From assembly GCF_900141985.1 (NCBI RefSeq), contig NZ_FQZK01000011.1, positions 1-64,000 of the forward strand: a stretch of DNA of 64,000 nt, given 5' to 3'. Origin of the DNA: Nocardiopsis flavescens (GTDB lineage: Bacteria > Actinomycetota > Actinomycetes > Streptosporangiales > Streptosporangiaceae). Under the pieces are notes generated by a model that saw nothing but the letters and a program-made list of their open reading frames with translations, was not told where the DNA came from and ran no database searches. Made by a program: the position numbers and the translations under genes. The first letter of the stretch is position 1. Each line of letters begins with the position of its first letter. Positions 1-9,178 of the stretch are shown here, piece by piece.

Positions 1-225
1 GCGCCGGGGCCAGGTCCACGCTCCGCTGGCCGCCCGCCCCAAGCGGCTGAGCTCTTGGAGAACTCCGGTCGAGCTCTCACCCCCACGACCTGAGCAGGGA
101 GCGACACCCTCCGGCCGGGGTCGGGGCTCCAGGCGGGTTAACACCCCCCGGGGCGCCGTGAAAGACAGCCTCCGGGGTAGAGAGACCAACGGGACCAGTC
201 CGCCGCACGAGGAGGATCCGCACCC

Positions 226-822
226 GTGTTCACCATGCGACCCGCCACCGCCCACGACACCCCCGCCGTGGCGTCGATGATCACCGCGCGCTGCGCGTGG
301 ATGGAACAACGCGGCCTGGAGTCCTGGCGCGAAGAGGTCGACGACCTCGCCGGACAGGCCGCGCGCGGCTTCATGTGGGTCCTCGCGGCCGGCGACCGCA
401 TCGTCGGCTGCACCACCGTCCTCACCCAGGCGCTCCCCCGGCAGTGGACGCGCGAGGAGGCCGGCGAACCGAGCCTGTACCTCTTCACCACCGCGACCGA
501 CCCCGCCTTCAGACACCACCGCCCGGGAACCCTCATGGCCCTCTGGGCGGTGGACCGCGCCGCCCGGCAGGGCCGCCGGTGGGTACGCCAGGGCTGCTTC
601 TTCCCCGAACTCGCGGAGTACTACGAATCCCAGGGGTTCTCGCTGGTCAAGGAACAGGAAGGCGGCGCGGGCCGCCGCCTCTACCTCCTCGCCCGCCGCG
701 CGGAGCGCCTCGACCTCGCGCACCTGGGCCTGGGACCGACGGCGGCCCCTCCCCTCCAGCGGAGCCGCCCCCCGGAGCCCCGTCGTGCGCCCACGGCTCC
801 AGGACCCTCGAAACCGGTATAG
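226..822 (+). CDS. GNAT-family N-acetyltransferase
   Basis: This 198-aa protein looks like a GCN5-related N-acetyltransferase, which would transfer an acetyl group from acetyl-CoA to an unknown amine. The N-terminus (MRPATAHDTPAVASMI) is the usual first strand and helix of the fold, and the segment ending AEYYESQGFSLV near residue 140 is the typical last part of a GNAT core. The last ~45 residues are a low-complexity Pro/Arg tail. The GTG at 226 is chosen because GGAGG lies at 211-215; an ATG at 235 is a possible alternative but is far from that site. The stop overlaps a repeated promoter-like element of the next gene. No clear gene is visible in bases 1-225. Substrate is not predictable; the fold assignment is fairly safe. 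Confidence 0.7.
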   Translation: MFTMRPATAHDTPAVASMITARCAWMEQRGLESWREEVDDLAGQAARGFMWVLAAGDRIVGCTTVLTQALPRQWTREEAGEPSLYLFTTATDPAFRHHRPGTLMALWAVDRAARQGRRWVRQGCFFPELAEYYESQGFSLVKEQEGGAGRRLYLLARRAERLDLAHLGLGPTAAPPLQRSRPPEPRRAPTAPGPSKPV

Positions 823-837
823 TATGGCCGGTATAGT
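814..837 (+). promoter_or_regulatory. Direct repeat CCGGTATAGT x2, probable map promoter
   Basis: The 10-mer CCGGTATAGT occurs at 814-823 and again at 828-837, 14 bp apart, ending 26 bp before the ATG of the methionine aminopeptidase gene. Each copy contains TATAGT, which fits an actinobacterial -10 box. The repeat could be a tandem promoter or an operator. The first copy covers the stop codon of the acetyltransferase gene. Confidence 0.45.
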
Positions 838-863
838 TATTGATCGCAGGAGAGAGGCGCCCC

Positions 864-1634
864 ATGGTTGAGATCCTGACCCGCACCGAGGTCTCCCGGG
901 CCAGGGACACGGGCGCCCTGGTCGCCCGCATCCTCCACACGCTGAAGGACCGCGCCGCGGTCGGCACGAACCTCCTGGACATCGACCGGTGGGCGCAGGC
1001 CATGATCGTCGAGGCCGGGGCGGACTCCTGCTACGTGGACTACGCGCCGTCCTTCGGGCGCGGGCCGTTCGGCCACTACATCTGCACCGCGGTCAACGAC
1101 GCGGTGCTCCACGGGCTGCCGCACGACTACGCGCTGGCCGACGGCGACCTGCTGACGCTCGACCTCGCGGTGTCCCTGCGCGGCGTGGCCGCCGACGCCG
1201 CCATCAGCTTCGTCGTGGGCGGATCGAAACCCGCCGAGAGCGTCGCGATGATCGAGACCACCGAACGCGCGCTGGAGGCGGGGATCGCCGCCGCCGGGCC
1301 CGGGGCCCGCATCGGGGACATCTCCCACGCCATCGGCGCGGTGCTGCGCAAGGCGGGGTACCCGATCAACACCGAGTTCGGGGGCCACGGGATCGGGTCG
1401 ACGATGCACCAGGACCCGCACGTCCCCAACACCGGGCGGCGCGGCACCGGGTACAAGCTGCGCCCCGGGCTGCTCCTCGCGCTGGAGCCGTGGGTCATGC
1501 AGGACACGGACGAGCTGGTGACCGACGCGGACGGCTGGACCCTGCGCAGCGCCACGGGGTGCCGCACGGCGCACAGCGAGCACACGATCGCCATCACCGA
1601 GGACGGGGCCGAGATCCTCACCCTCGCGCGGTAG
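864..1634 (+). CDS. map: Type I methionine aminopeptidase
   Basis: This 256-aa cytoplasmic metalloenzyme removes the initiator methionine from nascent proteins. It carries the pita-bread fold signatures in order: AVNDAVLHGLP (His of the active site), DGDLLTLDLAV and DAAISF (metal-binding Asp pair), GGHGIGSTMHQDPHVPN (metal His and substrate His), LALEPW (metal Glu) and AHSEHTIAIT (metal Glu). The ATG at 864 is chosen because AGGAGAG lies at 848-854; an upstream TTG at 840 would precede that site. Length matches short type I enzymes without an SH3-binding N-terminal extension. It stands alone, with a repeated promoter-like element upstream. Actinomycetes often have more than one map gene, so this may not be the essential copy. 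Confidence 0.93.
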   Translation: MVEILTRTEVSRARDTGALVARILHTLKDRAAVGTNLLDIDRWAQAMIVEAGADSCYVDYAPSFGRGPFGHYICTAVNDAVLHGLPHDYALADGDLLTLDLAVSLRGVAADAAISFVVGGSKPAESVAMIETTERALEAGIAAAGPGARIGDISHAIGAVLRKAGYPINTEFGGHGIGSTMHQDPHVPNTGRRGTGYKLRPGLLLALEPWVMQDTDELVTDADGWTLRSATGCRTAHSEHTIAITEDGAEILTLAR

Positions 1635-1727
1635 GCGGACCCGGCCGACGGGCAGTCGGCGGCCGGGCGGTGGGTCCTGACGGACCCGTGCCGTGCGCCC
1701 GGCGCCGCCATCGGGTCCGTACCGGTC

Positions 1728-2294
1728 TCACACGGGGGCCGGGCGGACCAGCACGTCGTAGGTGTCGGTCGTGCGCTCCAGCTCCACGCCCAGCCCCCGG
1801 GCCCACGCGTCGAGCCCGGCCTGGGCGTCCCGGCCGTCGCGGTCGTCCTCCACCACCAGCTCCAGTTCCAGGAACACCCCGGCCGCCTCGACCTCGTCGA
1901 CGCACACGCCGATCGGCCCGGCGGACCCGGTGCGGCGGGTCTTGACGATGCGCACGGCCGGGACGTAGCCCAGGGCGGTGAGAACGCCGTGCATCGCCTC
2001 CCGGTCGGCGACGGCCGTCTCCTGCTCCGCGCACTCCATCGCGTTGGCCGCGGGGGTCTTGGCCGTGACGATGTGCGTCCCGTCCTGGGTGCGCAGGCGG
2101 GCGAAGGTGAAGCCCGCCTTCCCCTGGGACGGGTCCCAGCCGCGGGGCGCGTACGCCTGGTCGTCCTGGCGGGCGGGTGCGCCGAGCACGACGCCGGCCG
2201 CCCCGAGGGCGGCCACCAGCCCCCCGAGGTCGCCCACGCGGTACTTGGTCTCGATCTCCCGCCGCACGCCGGGCCCCCCGCGTCTCGCCGCCAC
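1728..2294 (-). CDS. CYTH-domain protein (class IV adenylate cyclase-like)
   Basis: The 188-aa product is a CYTH-superfamily protein, the triphosphate-tunnel fold of CyaB-type adenylate cyclases and thiamine triphosphatases. The family ExExK signature is EIETKY near the N-terminus, followed by alternating acidic and basic strands (FARLRTQDG, ECAEQETAV, RIVKTRRTG, FLELELVVEDD) that line the tunnel and bind triphosphate and metal. The listed GTG start at 2294 lacks a good ribosome site; GTG at 2267, two codons before the EIETKY signature, has a G-rich stretch just upstream and is a real alternative. It converges on map and diverges from the first ankyrin gene. Whether it makes cAMP or hydrolyses a triphosphate cannot be told from sequence alone. 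Confidence 0.8.
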   Translation of the reverse strand: MAARRGGPGVRREIETKYRVGDLGGLVAALGAAGVVLGAPARQDDQAYAPRGWDPSQGKAGFTFARLRTQDGTHIVTAKTPAANAMECAEQETAVADREAMHGVLTALGYVPAVRIVKTRRTGSAGPIGVCVDEVEAAGVFLELELVVEDDRDGRDAQAGLDAWARGLGVELERTTDTYDVLVRPAPV

Positions 2295-2517
2295 CGTCCC
2301 GGCGAGCGTACCGGGGCGCCGCCGCGGCGTCCGGTGGTTCGCGGGATCGGGACCGGCCGGAGGGGTTCACCGCCGGGGCCCCACCGGCGTCGCCCGGCCC
2401 GGAACGGGGGCGGCGCGACGCCGGTGGGTCGGCCCTGCCCGGTATCCCGTGCGCCGCGCGTCGGCGGGTTCTGCGAAGCTGTGCCGCACAGGCCGGACCG
2501 GCACAAGGAGGCCCCGG

Positions 2518-4287
2518 GTGAAGGCCGCACGCCACCCCTCACAAGCGCTCCCCGCACGCGCACCCGCCCCACCCCCCTCGAAAGCGCACCGCCCCATGCG
2601 CGCGGCCGGGCTGCGCAAGGGGCGGCGCCTGGGCGTCCCGCGCGCCATGATCGAGCGCGCCGCCGAGCGGCGGGCCGCGGGCGACTGGCTCGGCGCCTGC
2701 GCGGCCGCGGACGTGGCGGTCGGCCTGGACCTGCGGGCGCTGCGGCGCACGCACGGCGCGGAGTTCACCGGCCGGCTGCTGGACGACCTCGCGCACCTGG
2801 TCCCCGACCTGCTGCGCTGGCACTTCCCGCGCCTCTGGCACGGCGACGGCCGCCTGCTCCCCGGGCAGCGGCTGCTGCTGTCCCGGCCGGGTGGCCCCGA
2901 GGGCCCGTGGCTGACGGCGCGGCAGGCCGACCCGCACGTGTACGGGCACCGCCGGCTGGTCCTGTCGGTGGCGGAGCACTCCTGGGCGGACCTGCTGCTG
3001 GAGCGCAGTGAGTCGGCCATGCGGGTGAACCACTGGGAGAACGTCCCGCACCTGTGGGACACCTCCCGGTACCTGTGGGACTCCCGGCACCTCGGCGAGT
3101 CCCGGGAGCGGTGGGGCGGCGGACCCGGCCGCGCACCCTTCCTCGACCCCGACGGCACCCCCCGCGAACTCCCCGCCGTGGACCCCGGCCCCGACGCCGA
3201 CCCCGCCAGCCGCACCGAGTGGATCGACGGCCTGCACCGGGCCGGGCTGGTGGCCGATGCGTTCCACGCGGCCGGGATCGGGCTGGACACCGCCCCGGTG
3301 GAGCGGGAGTGGGGCGCTCCGGTGGACCCGGTCGAGGCGCTCTCCTACACGCCGCTGGCGGTGTCGCGGCTGGCGCGGGAGGTGGAACTGCTGGCGGCGG
3401 CCGGGCACGGGGGCACCTTCTGGTTCCCCTACGACGCGGACGGCCGCTTCGTGGTCGAGCGCGCCCCCGGCGGCTCCGTGTCCCTGCGCCTGGAGGCGTG
3501 GACCTACTGGGAGAAGGACGGGAACGGCACGCCGGTCCTGCCCGAGGTGTGCCGCCTCCCCTCGATCGACGTGGACGTGGTCCGCGACGGCCTGTCCCCC
3601 GACGAGCTGCACCCCCTGGTGCGCGCGGCGCTCGCGCCCGGTCGCGGGCCCGCGGACGGACCGGTGGGGCCGCCCCCGGCCGCGGTGCCCGCGCCGGTCC
3701 GGGTGCGCTGCGGCGGGCAATGGCACACCGTCTCCCACGCCGAGGGCCGCCTGACCGTCCCGCACACCGCTCAGGAGCAGGAGCGGGAGGCGGCGCTGCG
3801 CGCCCTGGGCGGAGCGGGTGCGGGCTGCCACGCGGCCCGGGAGGCCTGGACCACCGGCCGGGGGCGCACGCCCCGGGCGCTGTCCCGGCTGCGCGACGAC
3901 CTGTTCGACCGGGCCGAGCACGGCGACACGGACGGCGTGCTCGCCTACCTGGACGCGGGCGGCGATCCCCGGGTCCGCGACCGGGGCGGCCGGAACCTGC
4001 TGCACCACCTGCACCTGCTGGACCACGCGGCACTGCTGCCGCGCCTGCTGGCGGGCGGGGCGGACCTGGAGGCGCGGGACGGCGAGGAGCAGACCCCACT
4101 GTTCCGGGTCACCCGGCTGGACGGCCCGGCGGACCTGGCCCGCGCGCTGTTGGAGGCGGGCGCGGCCACGGAGGGCATCGGCGGCGAGAGCCGCCACGGG
4201 GAGTCCTTCGAGGATGCGGTGGAGGCGCGCCTGACCGGGGACCCGGACGGCGTGTGGTCCGGCCTCGTCGGCGGGTTCTCCGCGTGA
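2518..4287 (+). CDS. Ankyrin-repeat protein, first of three tandem paralogues
   Basis: This 589-aa protein belongs to a family repeated three times in a row here. A large N-terminal region of unknown fold (about residues 1-455) contains motifs shared with the two neighbours: LVPDLLRWHFPR, YLWDSRHLGESRERWGG, LDPDGTPRELP, DPASRTEWIDGLH and LHPLVRAALAP. Residues ~460-560 form ankyrin repeats (HGDTDGVLAYLDAGGDPRVRD, LLPRLLAGGADLEARDGEEQTPLF), a protein-protein interaction module. No signal peptide or membrane segment is evident, so it is probably cytoplasmic. The GTG at 2518 is chosen for the strong AAGGAGG at 2505-2511; reading frames upstream lack support. A 7-bp hairpin (TGTGCCG/CGGCACA, 2480-2505) sits just before the ribosome site. 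Function is unknown. Confidence 0.8.
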   Translation: MKAARHPSQALPARAPAPPPSKAHRPMRAAGLRKGRRLGVPRAMIERAAERRAAGDWLGACAAADVAVGLDLRALRRTHGAEFTGRLLDDLAHLVPDLLRWHFPRLWHGDGRLLPGQRLLLSRPGGPEGPWLTARQADPHVYGHRRLVLSVAEHSWADLLLERSESAMRVNHWENVPHLWDTSRYLWDSRHLGESRERWGGGPGRAPFLDPDGTPRELPAVDPGPDADPASRTEWIDGLHRAGLVADAFHAAGIGLDTAPVEREWGAPVDPVEALSYTPLAVSRLAREVELLAAAGHGGTFWFPYDADGRFVVERAPGGSVSLRLEAWTYWEKDGNGTPVLPEVCRLPSIDVDVVRDGLSPDELHPLVRAALAPGRGPADGPVGPPPAAVPAPVRVRCGGQWHTVSHAEGRLTVPHTAQEQEREAALRALGGAGAGCHAAREAWTTGRGRTPRALSRLRDDLFDRAEHGDTDGVLAYLDAGGDPRVRDRGGRNLLHHLHLLDHAALLPRLLAGGADLEARDGEEQTPLFRVTRLDGPADLARALLEAGAATEGIGGESRHGESFEDAVEARLTGDPDGVWSGLVGGFSA

Positions 4288-4340
4288 CCGGGGACACCCG
4301 TCATCGGGGGCGCGCGGCACCGGGCGGACCGGCGGGAGCC

Positions 4341-4474
4341 GCGACCGGGCGGTACGGGCGGCCCGCGGACCGGAAGGCAGCACACGCGACCGGACGGCAG
4401 GCATGACCGGGACGGACGCCCGGCCGGGCGGACCGGTGGGTACGCGTCTCCCGGAGGCACACGCGACCGGGCGG
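4341..4474. repeat. Short direct repeats in the ankyrin-gene spacer
   Basis: The 279-bp gap between the first and second ankyrin genes holds GCACACGCGACCGGACGG at 4380-4397 and the same 18-mer with one change at 4457-4474; a shorter relative (GCGACCGGGCGG) is at 4341-4352. No open reading frame with a ribosome site is apparent here. The repeats may be remnants of the duplication or binding sites for a regulator. Confidence 0.4.
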
Positions 4475-4566
4475 ACCGGGTGACCCCGGAAAAGGGGAGG
4501 CGCCGTACCGGCGTCCTCCGGGACGATGCCCCCGACCCCCTCCACCGAGCACCGGCAAGGAGCCCG

Positions 4567-6276
4567 ATGACCACCGCGCCGCACACCGCCGGCCCGCACG
4601 TCCCCGGCACGGACCCCGAAGCGCTCGCGCGGCTGCGCCGCGTCCGCCGCTACGCGGTGCCCCGGGCGGTGATCGGGCGCGCCACCGAGCGCCGTCTCGC
4701 CGGGGACTGGCACGGCGCCTGCGCCGCCGCCGGGGTGGACGTGGGGATCGACCTGTACGCGGTGCGCCGCACGCTGGGCGCGGAGACCGCCGACGCGGTC
4801 CGCGCGGACCTGCTGCACCTGGTCCCCGACCTGCTGCGCTGGCACTTCCCCCGGATATGGCACGAGCCCGCCGCCCTGGCCCCCGCGGCCGTCGTCGTGC
4901 TCTCCCGGCCCCTGGGCGACCGGGGCCCGTGGCTGTTCGCCCGGGTCCGGGGCAAAGGACCGCACGAGTCCCAGCGCATCCTCCTCGAACTGGGCCCGGG
5001 GCCGGGGCCGGAGGGGTCACCGCACGAGTCGCTGCCGTGGACGACCTCGCGGTACCTGTGGGACTCCCGGCACGTCCACGAGACCCGGGAGCGGTGGGGC
5101 GGGAGCGCCGACCGCGCACCCTTCCTCGACCCCGACGGCACCCCCCGCGCCCGACACCTGCTCCCCACCGCGAACCCCGGGCCCGACGCCGACCCCGCCA
5201 CCCGGACCGAGTGGATCGACGGCCTGTACCTGGGCGGCCGGGTGGCCGAGGCGTTCGCCGCCTCCGGTTTCGCGTTCGACCCGGAGGACTTCGCCGAAGG
5301 CGACCTGTCGGCCGCCCCGAACCCGCGGCTGTCCCCGGGGCGGCTGGCCGCGGAACTCGTCCGGCTGCACGCCGCGGGCCGCTCCGGGCGCATGCACATC
5401 CGGTCGAAATGGAACAGGGGCCTGCTCATGAGGGGGGACGCGGGCCGCCCCCGCATCAAGACGACCACCGGCTTCCCCTTTCCGCCGACCGGAGCGCCAC
5501 CGGCCCCGGAGGCGCTGTGGACGAGGTCGGCGGACATCGACGCGGTGCTGGCCGGGGTGTCGCCCGACCACCTGCACCCGGTCGTCCGCGACGCCCTGGC
5601 CCCCGCCCGGCCGCCCGCCGACGGACCCGTCGGACCGCCGCCGTGGGGTCCGGAAGGCCCGGTCCGGGTGCGCTGCCGCGGGGAGTGGCATACCGTCACG
5701 CTCACCGGCGGCCGGCTCGCGGTGCCGCACGACGACCGGGAGGTCGCCCGGGAGGCGGCGCTGCGCACCCTGGGCGGTGTCGGCCAGGGCTGCTTCACCG
5801 CGCACGAGGCCTGGACCACGGGGCGCGGGCGCCTGCCCAAGGCGCTGCGGCGGCTGCGCGCGGACCTGTTCGAGCGGGCCCGCAACGGCGACACCGACGC
5901 GGTCCTGGCCTACCTGGACGCGGGCGGCGACCCGCGCCTGCGCAACGGCGAGGGGGAGACCCTGCTGCACCGGCTCCTCCACCTGGACCACGGGGTGCTG
6001 CTCCCCCGGCTGCTCGACGCGGGTGCGGAGGTCGACGCCCGGGACCACGCCGGGTACACCCCGCTGGGCCGGGCGGCCGCCTCCGGCGGTGACGCCTCCG
6101 TACTGCGGGCGCTGGTCGCCGCCGGGGCCCGCCCCGGGGGCGTCGCCCCCGGGGCGGGGCCGCGCGACCCCGCGCCGCGCGGTCTCGCGGACCTCCTCCG
6201 GTGGCGGGCGGAGCTGGACGGCAGGACCGGCCGGCCGCGGCCCCTGGACCTGGAGGACGTGGAGGACCTGCTGTGA
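4567..6276 (+). CDS. Ankyrin-repeat protein, second of three tandem paralogues
   Basis: The 569-aa product is homologous along its length to the preceding and following genes. Shared N-terminal blocks are RYAVPRAVIGRATERRLAGD, LVPDLLRWHFPR, TSRYLWDSRHVHETRERWGG, DPATRTEWIDGLYL and SPDHLHPVVRDALAP; a conserved Gly/Cys patch (GGVGQGCFTAHEAWTTGRG) precedes the C-terminal ankyrin repeats from about residue 433 (NGDTDAVLAYLDAGGDPRLRN, LLPRLLDAGAEVDARDHAGYTPLG). The ATG at 4567 is preceded by AAGGAG. Its stop overlaps the GTG of the third paralogue, so the two are probably translationally coupled. No enzyme motif is recognised; cytoplasmic location is inferred from lack of export signals. Confidence 0.82.
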   Translation: MTTAPHTAGPHVPGTDPEALARLRRVRRYAVPRAVIGRATERRLAGDWHGACAAAGVDVGIDLYAVRRTLGAETADAVRADLLHLVPDLLRWHFPRIWHEPAALAPAAVVVLSRPLGDRGPWLFARVRGKGPHESQRILLELGPGPGPEGSPHESLPWTTSRYLWDSRHVHETRERWGGSADRAPFLDPDGTPRARHLLPTANPGPDADPATRTEWIDGLYLGGRVAEAFAASGFAFDPEDFAEGDLSAAPNPRLSPGRLAAELVRLHAAGRSGRMHIRSKWNRGLLMRGDAGRPRIKTTTGFPFPPTGAPPAPEALWTRSADIDAVLAGVSPDHLHPVVRDALAPARPPADGPVGPPPWGPEGPVRVRCRGEWHTVTLTGGRLAVPHDDREVAREAALRTLGGVGQGCFTAHEAWTTGRGRLPKALRRLRADLFERARNGDTDAVLAYLDAGGDPRLRNGEGETLLHRLLHLDHGVLLPRLLDAGAEVDARDHAGYTPLGRAAASGGDASVLRALVAAGARPGGVAPGAGPRDPAPRGLADLLRWRAELDGRTGRPRPLDLEDVEDLL

Positions 6277-7757
6277 CGGGGTCCCGCGGGGTCCCCTCCC
6301 GCCGGCGCCTGGCACACGAGGAGGTCCCGGAGTGGAGGTTCCCGCTGTACTCCGTGCCGCGGGCGATGATCGGGCACGCCACCGGGCGCCGCCTGGCCGG
6401 GGACTGGCGCGGTGCCTGCGCCGCCGCCGGCGTCGAGGTCCGCCTCGACCCGGACCGGGCCCGCGCCGACCACGGCGGGGAGTTCGCCGACGCCCTCCTG
6501 GACGACCTGCACCACCTGGTCCCCGACCTGGTCCGCTGGCACTTCCCCCGCTCCCACTTCTCCCCGGACCGGGGGGCGCTGCGCTCCCTGTCGGTGGTGA
6601 CCCTGTCCCGTCCGGGGGCGGGGCCGCGGCTGGCCGTGCTCGGCCCCGACTGGCCGCAGGAGGAGCCGCCGTACCTGGTCTTGGACCTCATCGGCGAGGA
6701 GCGCACCGTCCCCGTCCCCGGGGCCTCCTTCGGGGGGCACCACCCCTGGGAGGACCGGCGGCACCTGTGGGACTCCCGGCGCGTCCACGAGACCCGCGGG
6801 CGCTGGGGCGGGAGCGCCGGCCGCGCGCCGCTCCTGGAGCCCGACGGCACCCCGCGCGCGGCGGAGGACCTCCCCGCCGCCGACCCCGGCCCCGGCGCCG
6901 ACCCCGCCACCCGCACCGAGTGGCTCCACGTCCTGGGGCGGAAGCCGGAGGGCCGCGCGGCGGCCATCGCGGCCGGCGGCCCCTGGCGGGTGCCGCGCGA
7001 CCTCGCCGCCGTCCTGGCGGGCATGTCCCCGGACCACCTGCACCCGCTCGTCCGCGCGGCGCTCGCCCCCGCCCGGCCGGTGGACGGGCCCGTGGGGCCG
7101 CCGCCCTGGGAGCCCCCTCCCCCGGTACGGGTCGACTGCGGCGGGCGGGAGCACGGGGTGGCCCTGCGCGGCGGCCGGATGTCCGGTCCGCACACCGAGC
7201 AGGAGCACCTGCGCGAGCGCTCCCTGCGCGCGCTCGGCGGCGGGGAGGGCGGGTGCTTCGCGGTGTCCGAGGCCTGGCGCCTGCGCCGGGGGCTGCCCCC
7301 GGAGCTGGAGGCCCACCGGGCGGAGCTGTTCGAGCGCGTCCGGCACGGCGACACGGAGACGGTGCTGCGCTACCTGGCGGCGGGCGGGGACCCGCACGTC
7401 CGCGGCGAGGAGGGCGAGACCCTGATGCACCGCCTCCTCCTCGTGGACCACGCGGTGGTGCTGCCCCCGCTCCTGGCCGCCGGAGCGGACGTGGACGCGG
7501 TGGCGCCCGGCGGGGCCACCCCGCTGTACCTCGCCGTCCTGTACCGGGGCGACATCGCGCTGGTCCGGGCGCTGCTCGCCGCCGGTGCGCGCCACGAGCG
7601 GATCGGCGACAGGCGCAACGGGTTCGGTCCGCTGGCGGACTTCGTCCGCGAGCGCCTGGCCGCGGCGTGGCACCCGGAACGGAGCACGTTCCGCGACGCC
7701 GGGCCGTGGACGGACCTGCTGCGCGACCTGGAGGAGCCCTCCGGAGGCGCACCGTGA
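6273..7757 (+). CDS. Ankyrin-repeat protein, third of three tandem paralogues
   Basis: This 494-aa member is the shortest of the trio; the central region between the WDSR block and the SPDHLHP block is trimmed. It keeps LYSVPRAMIGHATGRRLAGD, LVPDLVRWHFPR, RRHLWDSRRVHETRGRWGG, DPATRTEWLHVLG and SPDHLHPLVRAALAP, then ankyrin repeats from about residue 351 (HGDTETVLRYLAAGGDPHVRG, LLAAGADVDAVAPGGATPLY, ALVRALLAAGARHE). The GTG at 6273 overlaps the previous stop by a GTGA and has GGAGG at 6261-6265. It is followed after 226 bp by the AAA/VWA pair on the same strand, which may be functionally linked. Role unknown. Confidence 0.8.
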   Translation: MTGSRGVPSRRRLAHEEVPEWRFPLYSVPRAMIGHATGRRLAGDWRGACAAAGVEVRLDPDRARADHGGEFADALLDDLHHLVPDLVRWHFPRSHFSPDRGALRSLSVVTLSRPGAGPRLAVLGPDWPQEEPPYLVLDLIGEERTVPVPGASFGGHHPWEDRRHLWDSRRVHETRGRWGGSAGRAPLLEPDGTPRAAEDLPAADPGPGADPATRTEWLHVLGRKPEGRAAAIAAGGPWRVPRDLAAVLAGMSPDHLHPLVRAALAPARPVDGPVGPPPWEPPPPVRVDCGGREHGVALRGGRMSGPHTEQEHLRERSLRALGGGEGGCFAVSEAWRLRRGLPPELEAHRAELFERVRHGDTETVLRYLAAGGDPHVRGEEGETLMHRLLLVDHAVVLPPLLAAGADVDAVAPGGATPLYLAVLYRGDIALVRALLAAGARHERIGDRRNGFGPLADFVRERLAAAWHPERSTFRDAGPWTDLLRDLEEPSGGAP

Positions 7758-7983
7758 TCCCGGCGTTCCGCGCTCCAGCCGGCCCGCGCTGACGCGGACC
7801 GCCCCGCGCCGCGGTCGGGCGGGCCGCCGAGGTCCCCGGCCGGGGACCGGCGCGGCGCCGGTGCCGGCGCTCCCGGACCCGGCCCGGGCCCGTTCCGTCA
7901 CCCCCCTTTGGGAGGATTCACGCACGAGCGCGGGAGTGACCGCGGTGCGAACTCCGAGCCCCCGACGACCATCGGAAGAAGAC

Positions 7984-9174
7984 GTGACCATCACCGACAC
8001 ACCGGCGCCGCTCGCGGCCGCCGACGCCCTCACCCGGCAGCTCCTGGACCGGCGCAGCGAGCCCGCCGAGAGCCCCCAGCTGGAGGCGCTGGCCCTCGCG
8101 GTCACCGCCAACCTGCCCGTCCTGCTGTGGGGCGAGCCCGGCATCGGCAAGTCCGCCGGGCTGGAGCGCCTCGCCCTGGAGCTGGGGCTGCCGCTGGAGA
8201 CCGTGATCGCCAGCGTCCACGAGCCCTCCGACTTCTCCGGCCTGCCGGTGGTCGGCGACGACCCGGCCCGCGACGGGGTGCCCATGGCGCCCCCGGCGTG
8301 GGCGGTGCGGCTGGCCGCCCGGGGCACCGGGCTGCTGTTCTTCGACGAGCTGTCCTCCGCCCCGCCCGCCGTGCAGGCCGCCCTGCTGCGGGTGGTCCTG
8401 GAGCGCCGGGTCGGCAGCCTGGAGCTGCCCCCGGCGGTGCGGATCGTGGCGGCGGCCAACCCGCCCTCCAGCGCCGCCGACGGCTGGCACCTGGCCCCGC
8501 CGCTGGCCAACCGGTTCGTGCACCTGCGCTGGACGCACGACCCCCGCACCGTCGCCCGCGGCATGACCGGGGTGTGGCCGGCGGCGACGATGCCGCTGGT
8601 CGCGCCGGACCGGGTGTCCACGGCGATCGCCCGGGCCCGCGGCGTGGTGTCCGGCTTCCTCACCGCGCGGCCCGGACTGGCGCACAGCCTCCCCGAGGAC
8701 GCGGAGGGGCGGGGCGGCGCCTGGCCCTCGCCGCGGACCTGGGAGATGGTGCTGCGGCTGCTGGCCACGGCCGGAGCCGCGGGGGCCTCCGCCGAGGCGA
8801 GCGCCGCCGCGGTGGTCGGCGCCATCGGCGACGGCGCCGGGCTGGAGCTGCTCTCCTACATGGAGGAACTGGACCTGCCCGACCCGAACCGGGTGCTCGC
8901 CGACCCGGGGGCGTTCGCGCTGCCCGAGCGGGGCGACCGCCAGCTGGCGTTCCTGACGGCGGTGGTCTCGGCGGTGCGCAGCGAGCCGAGCCGGCGCCGC
9001 TGGGAGGCGGGGTGGCAGGTGCTGGCCAAGGCCGTGGAGGCGGGGGTGCCCGACGTGGCCGCCCGCGCCGCCACCGACCTGGCGACGATGCGCGACCCGG
9101 GCTGGCCGGTGCCCGCGGACATCGACGCGTTCGTGGACCTGCTGCGGCTGTCCGGCGCGCTCCCGGGGAGCTGA
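7984..9174 (+). CDS. MoxR-type AAA ATPase
   Basis: This 396-aa protein is an AAA+ ATPase of the MoxR-like group, chaperone ATPases that usually work with a von Willebrand A partner to remodel or activate protein complexes. Walker A is GEPGIGKS (residues ~50-57) and Walker B is LLFFDEL (~117-123), followed by sensor-like AAANPP and the arginine-bearing LANRFVHL block. The partner VWA gene starts 4 bp after its stop, a tight coupling. GTG at 7984 is chosen, with a weak GGAAGA before it; an in-frame GTG at 7936 is a plausible longer start. The substrate may be one of the ankyrin proteins upstream, but that is only an inference from proximity. Confidence 0.82.
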   Translation: MTITDTPAPLAAADALTRQLLDRRSEPAESPQLEALALAVTANLPVLLWGEPGIGKSAGLERLALELGLPLETVIASVHEPSDFSGLPVVGDDPARDGVPMAPPAWAVRLAARGTGLLFFDELSSAPPAVQAALLRVVLERRVGSLELPPAVRIVAAANPPSSAADGWHLAPPLANRFVHLRWTHDPRTVARGMTGVWPAATMPLVAPDRVSTAIARARGVVSGFLTARPGLAHSLPEDAEGRGGAWPSPRTWEMVLRLLATAGAAGASAEASAAAVVGAIGDGAGLELLSYMEELDLPDPNRVLADPGAFALPERGDRQLAFLTAVVSAVRSEPSRRRWEAGWQVLAKAVEAGVPDVAARAATDLATMRDPGWPVPADIDAFVDLLRLSGALPGS

Positions 9175-9178
9175 CGCC

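Noticed and set aside
1..225. Possible tail of an upstream gene at the window edge
   Set aside because: No frame shows convincing coding sequence or a domain; a GAGCTC pair at about 49 and 72 looks incidental.
4341..4474. Repeats considered as insertion-sequence ends
   Set aside because: They are direct, not inverted, short and imperfect, with no transposase or target duplication nearby.
7585..7983. Upstream extension of the MoxR-type ATPase frame
   Set aside because: It overlaps the third ankyrin gene and translates to low-complexity sequence; a start at 7984 or 7936 fits the family.
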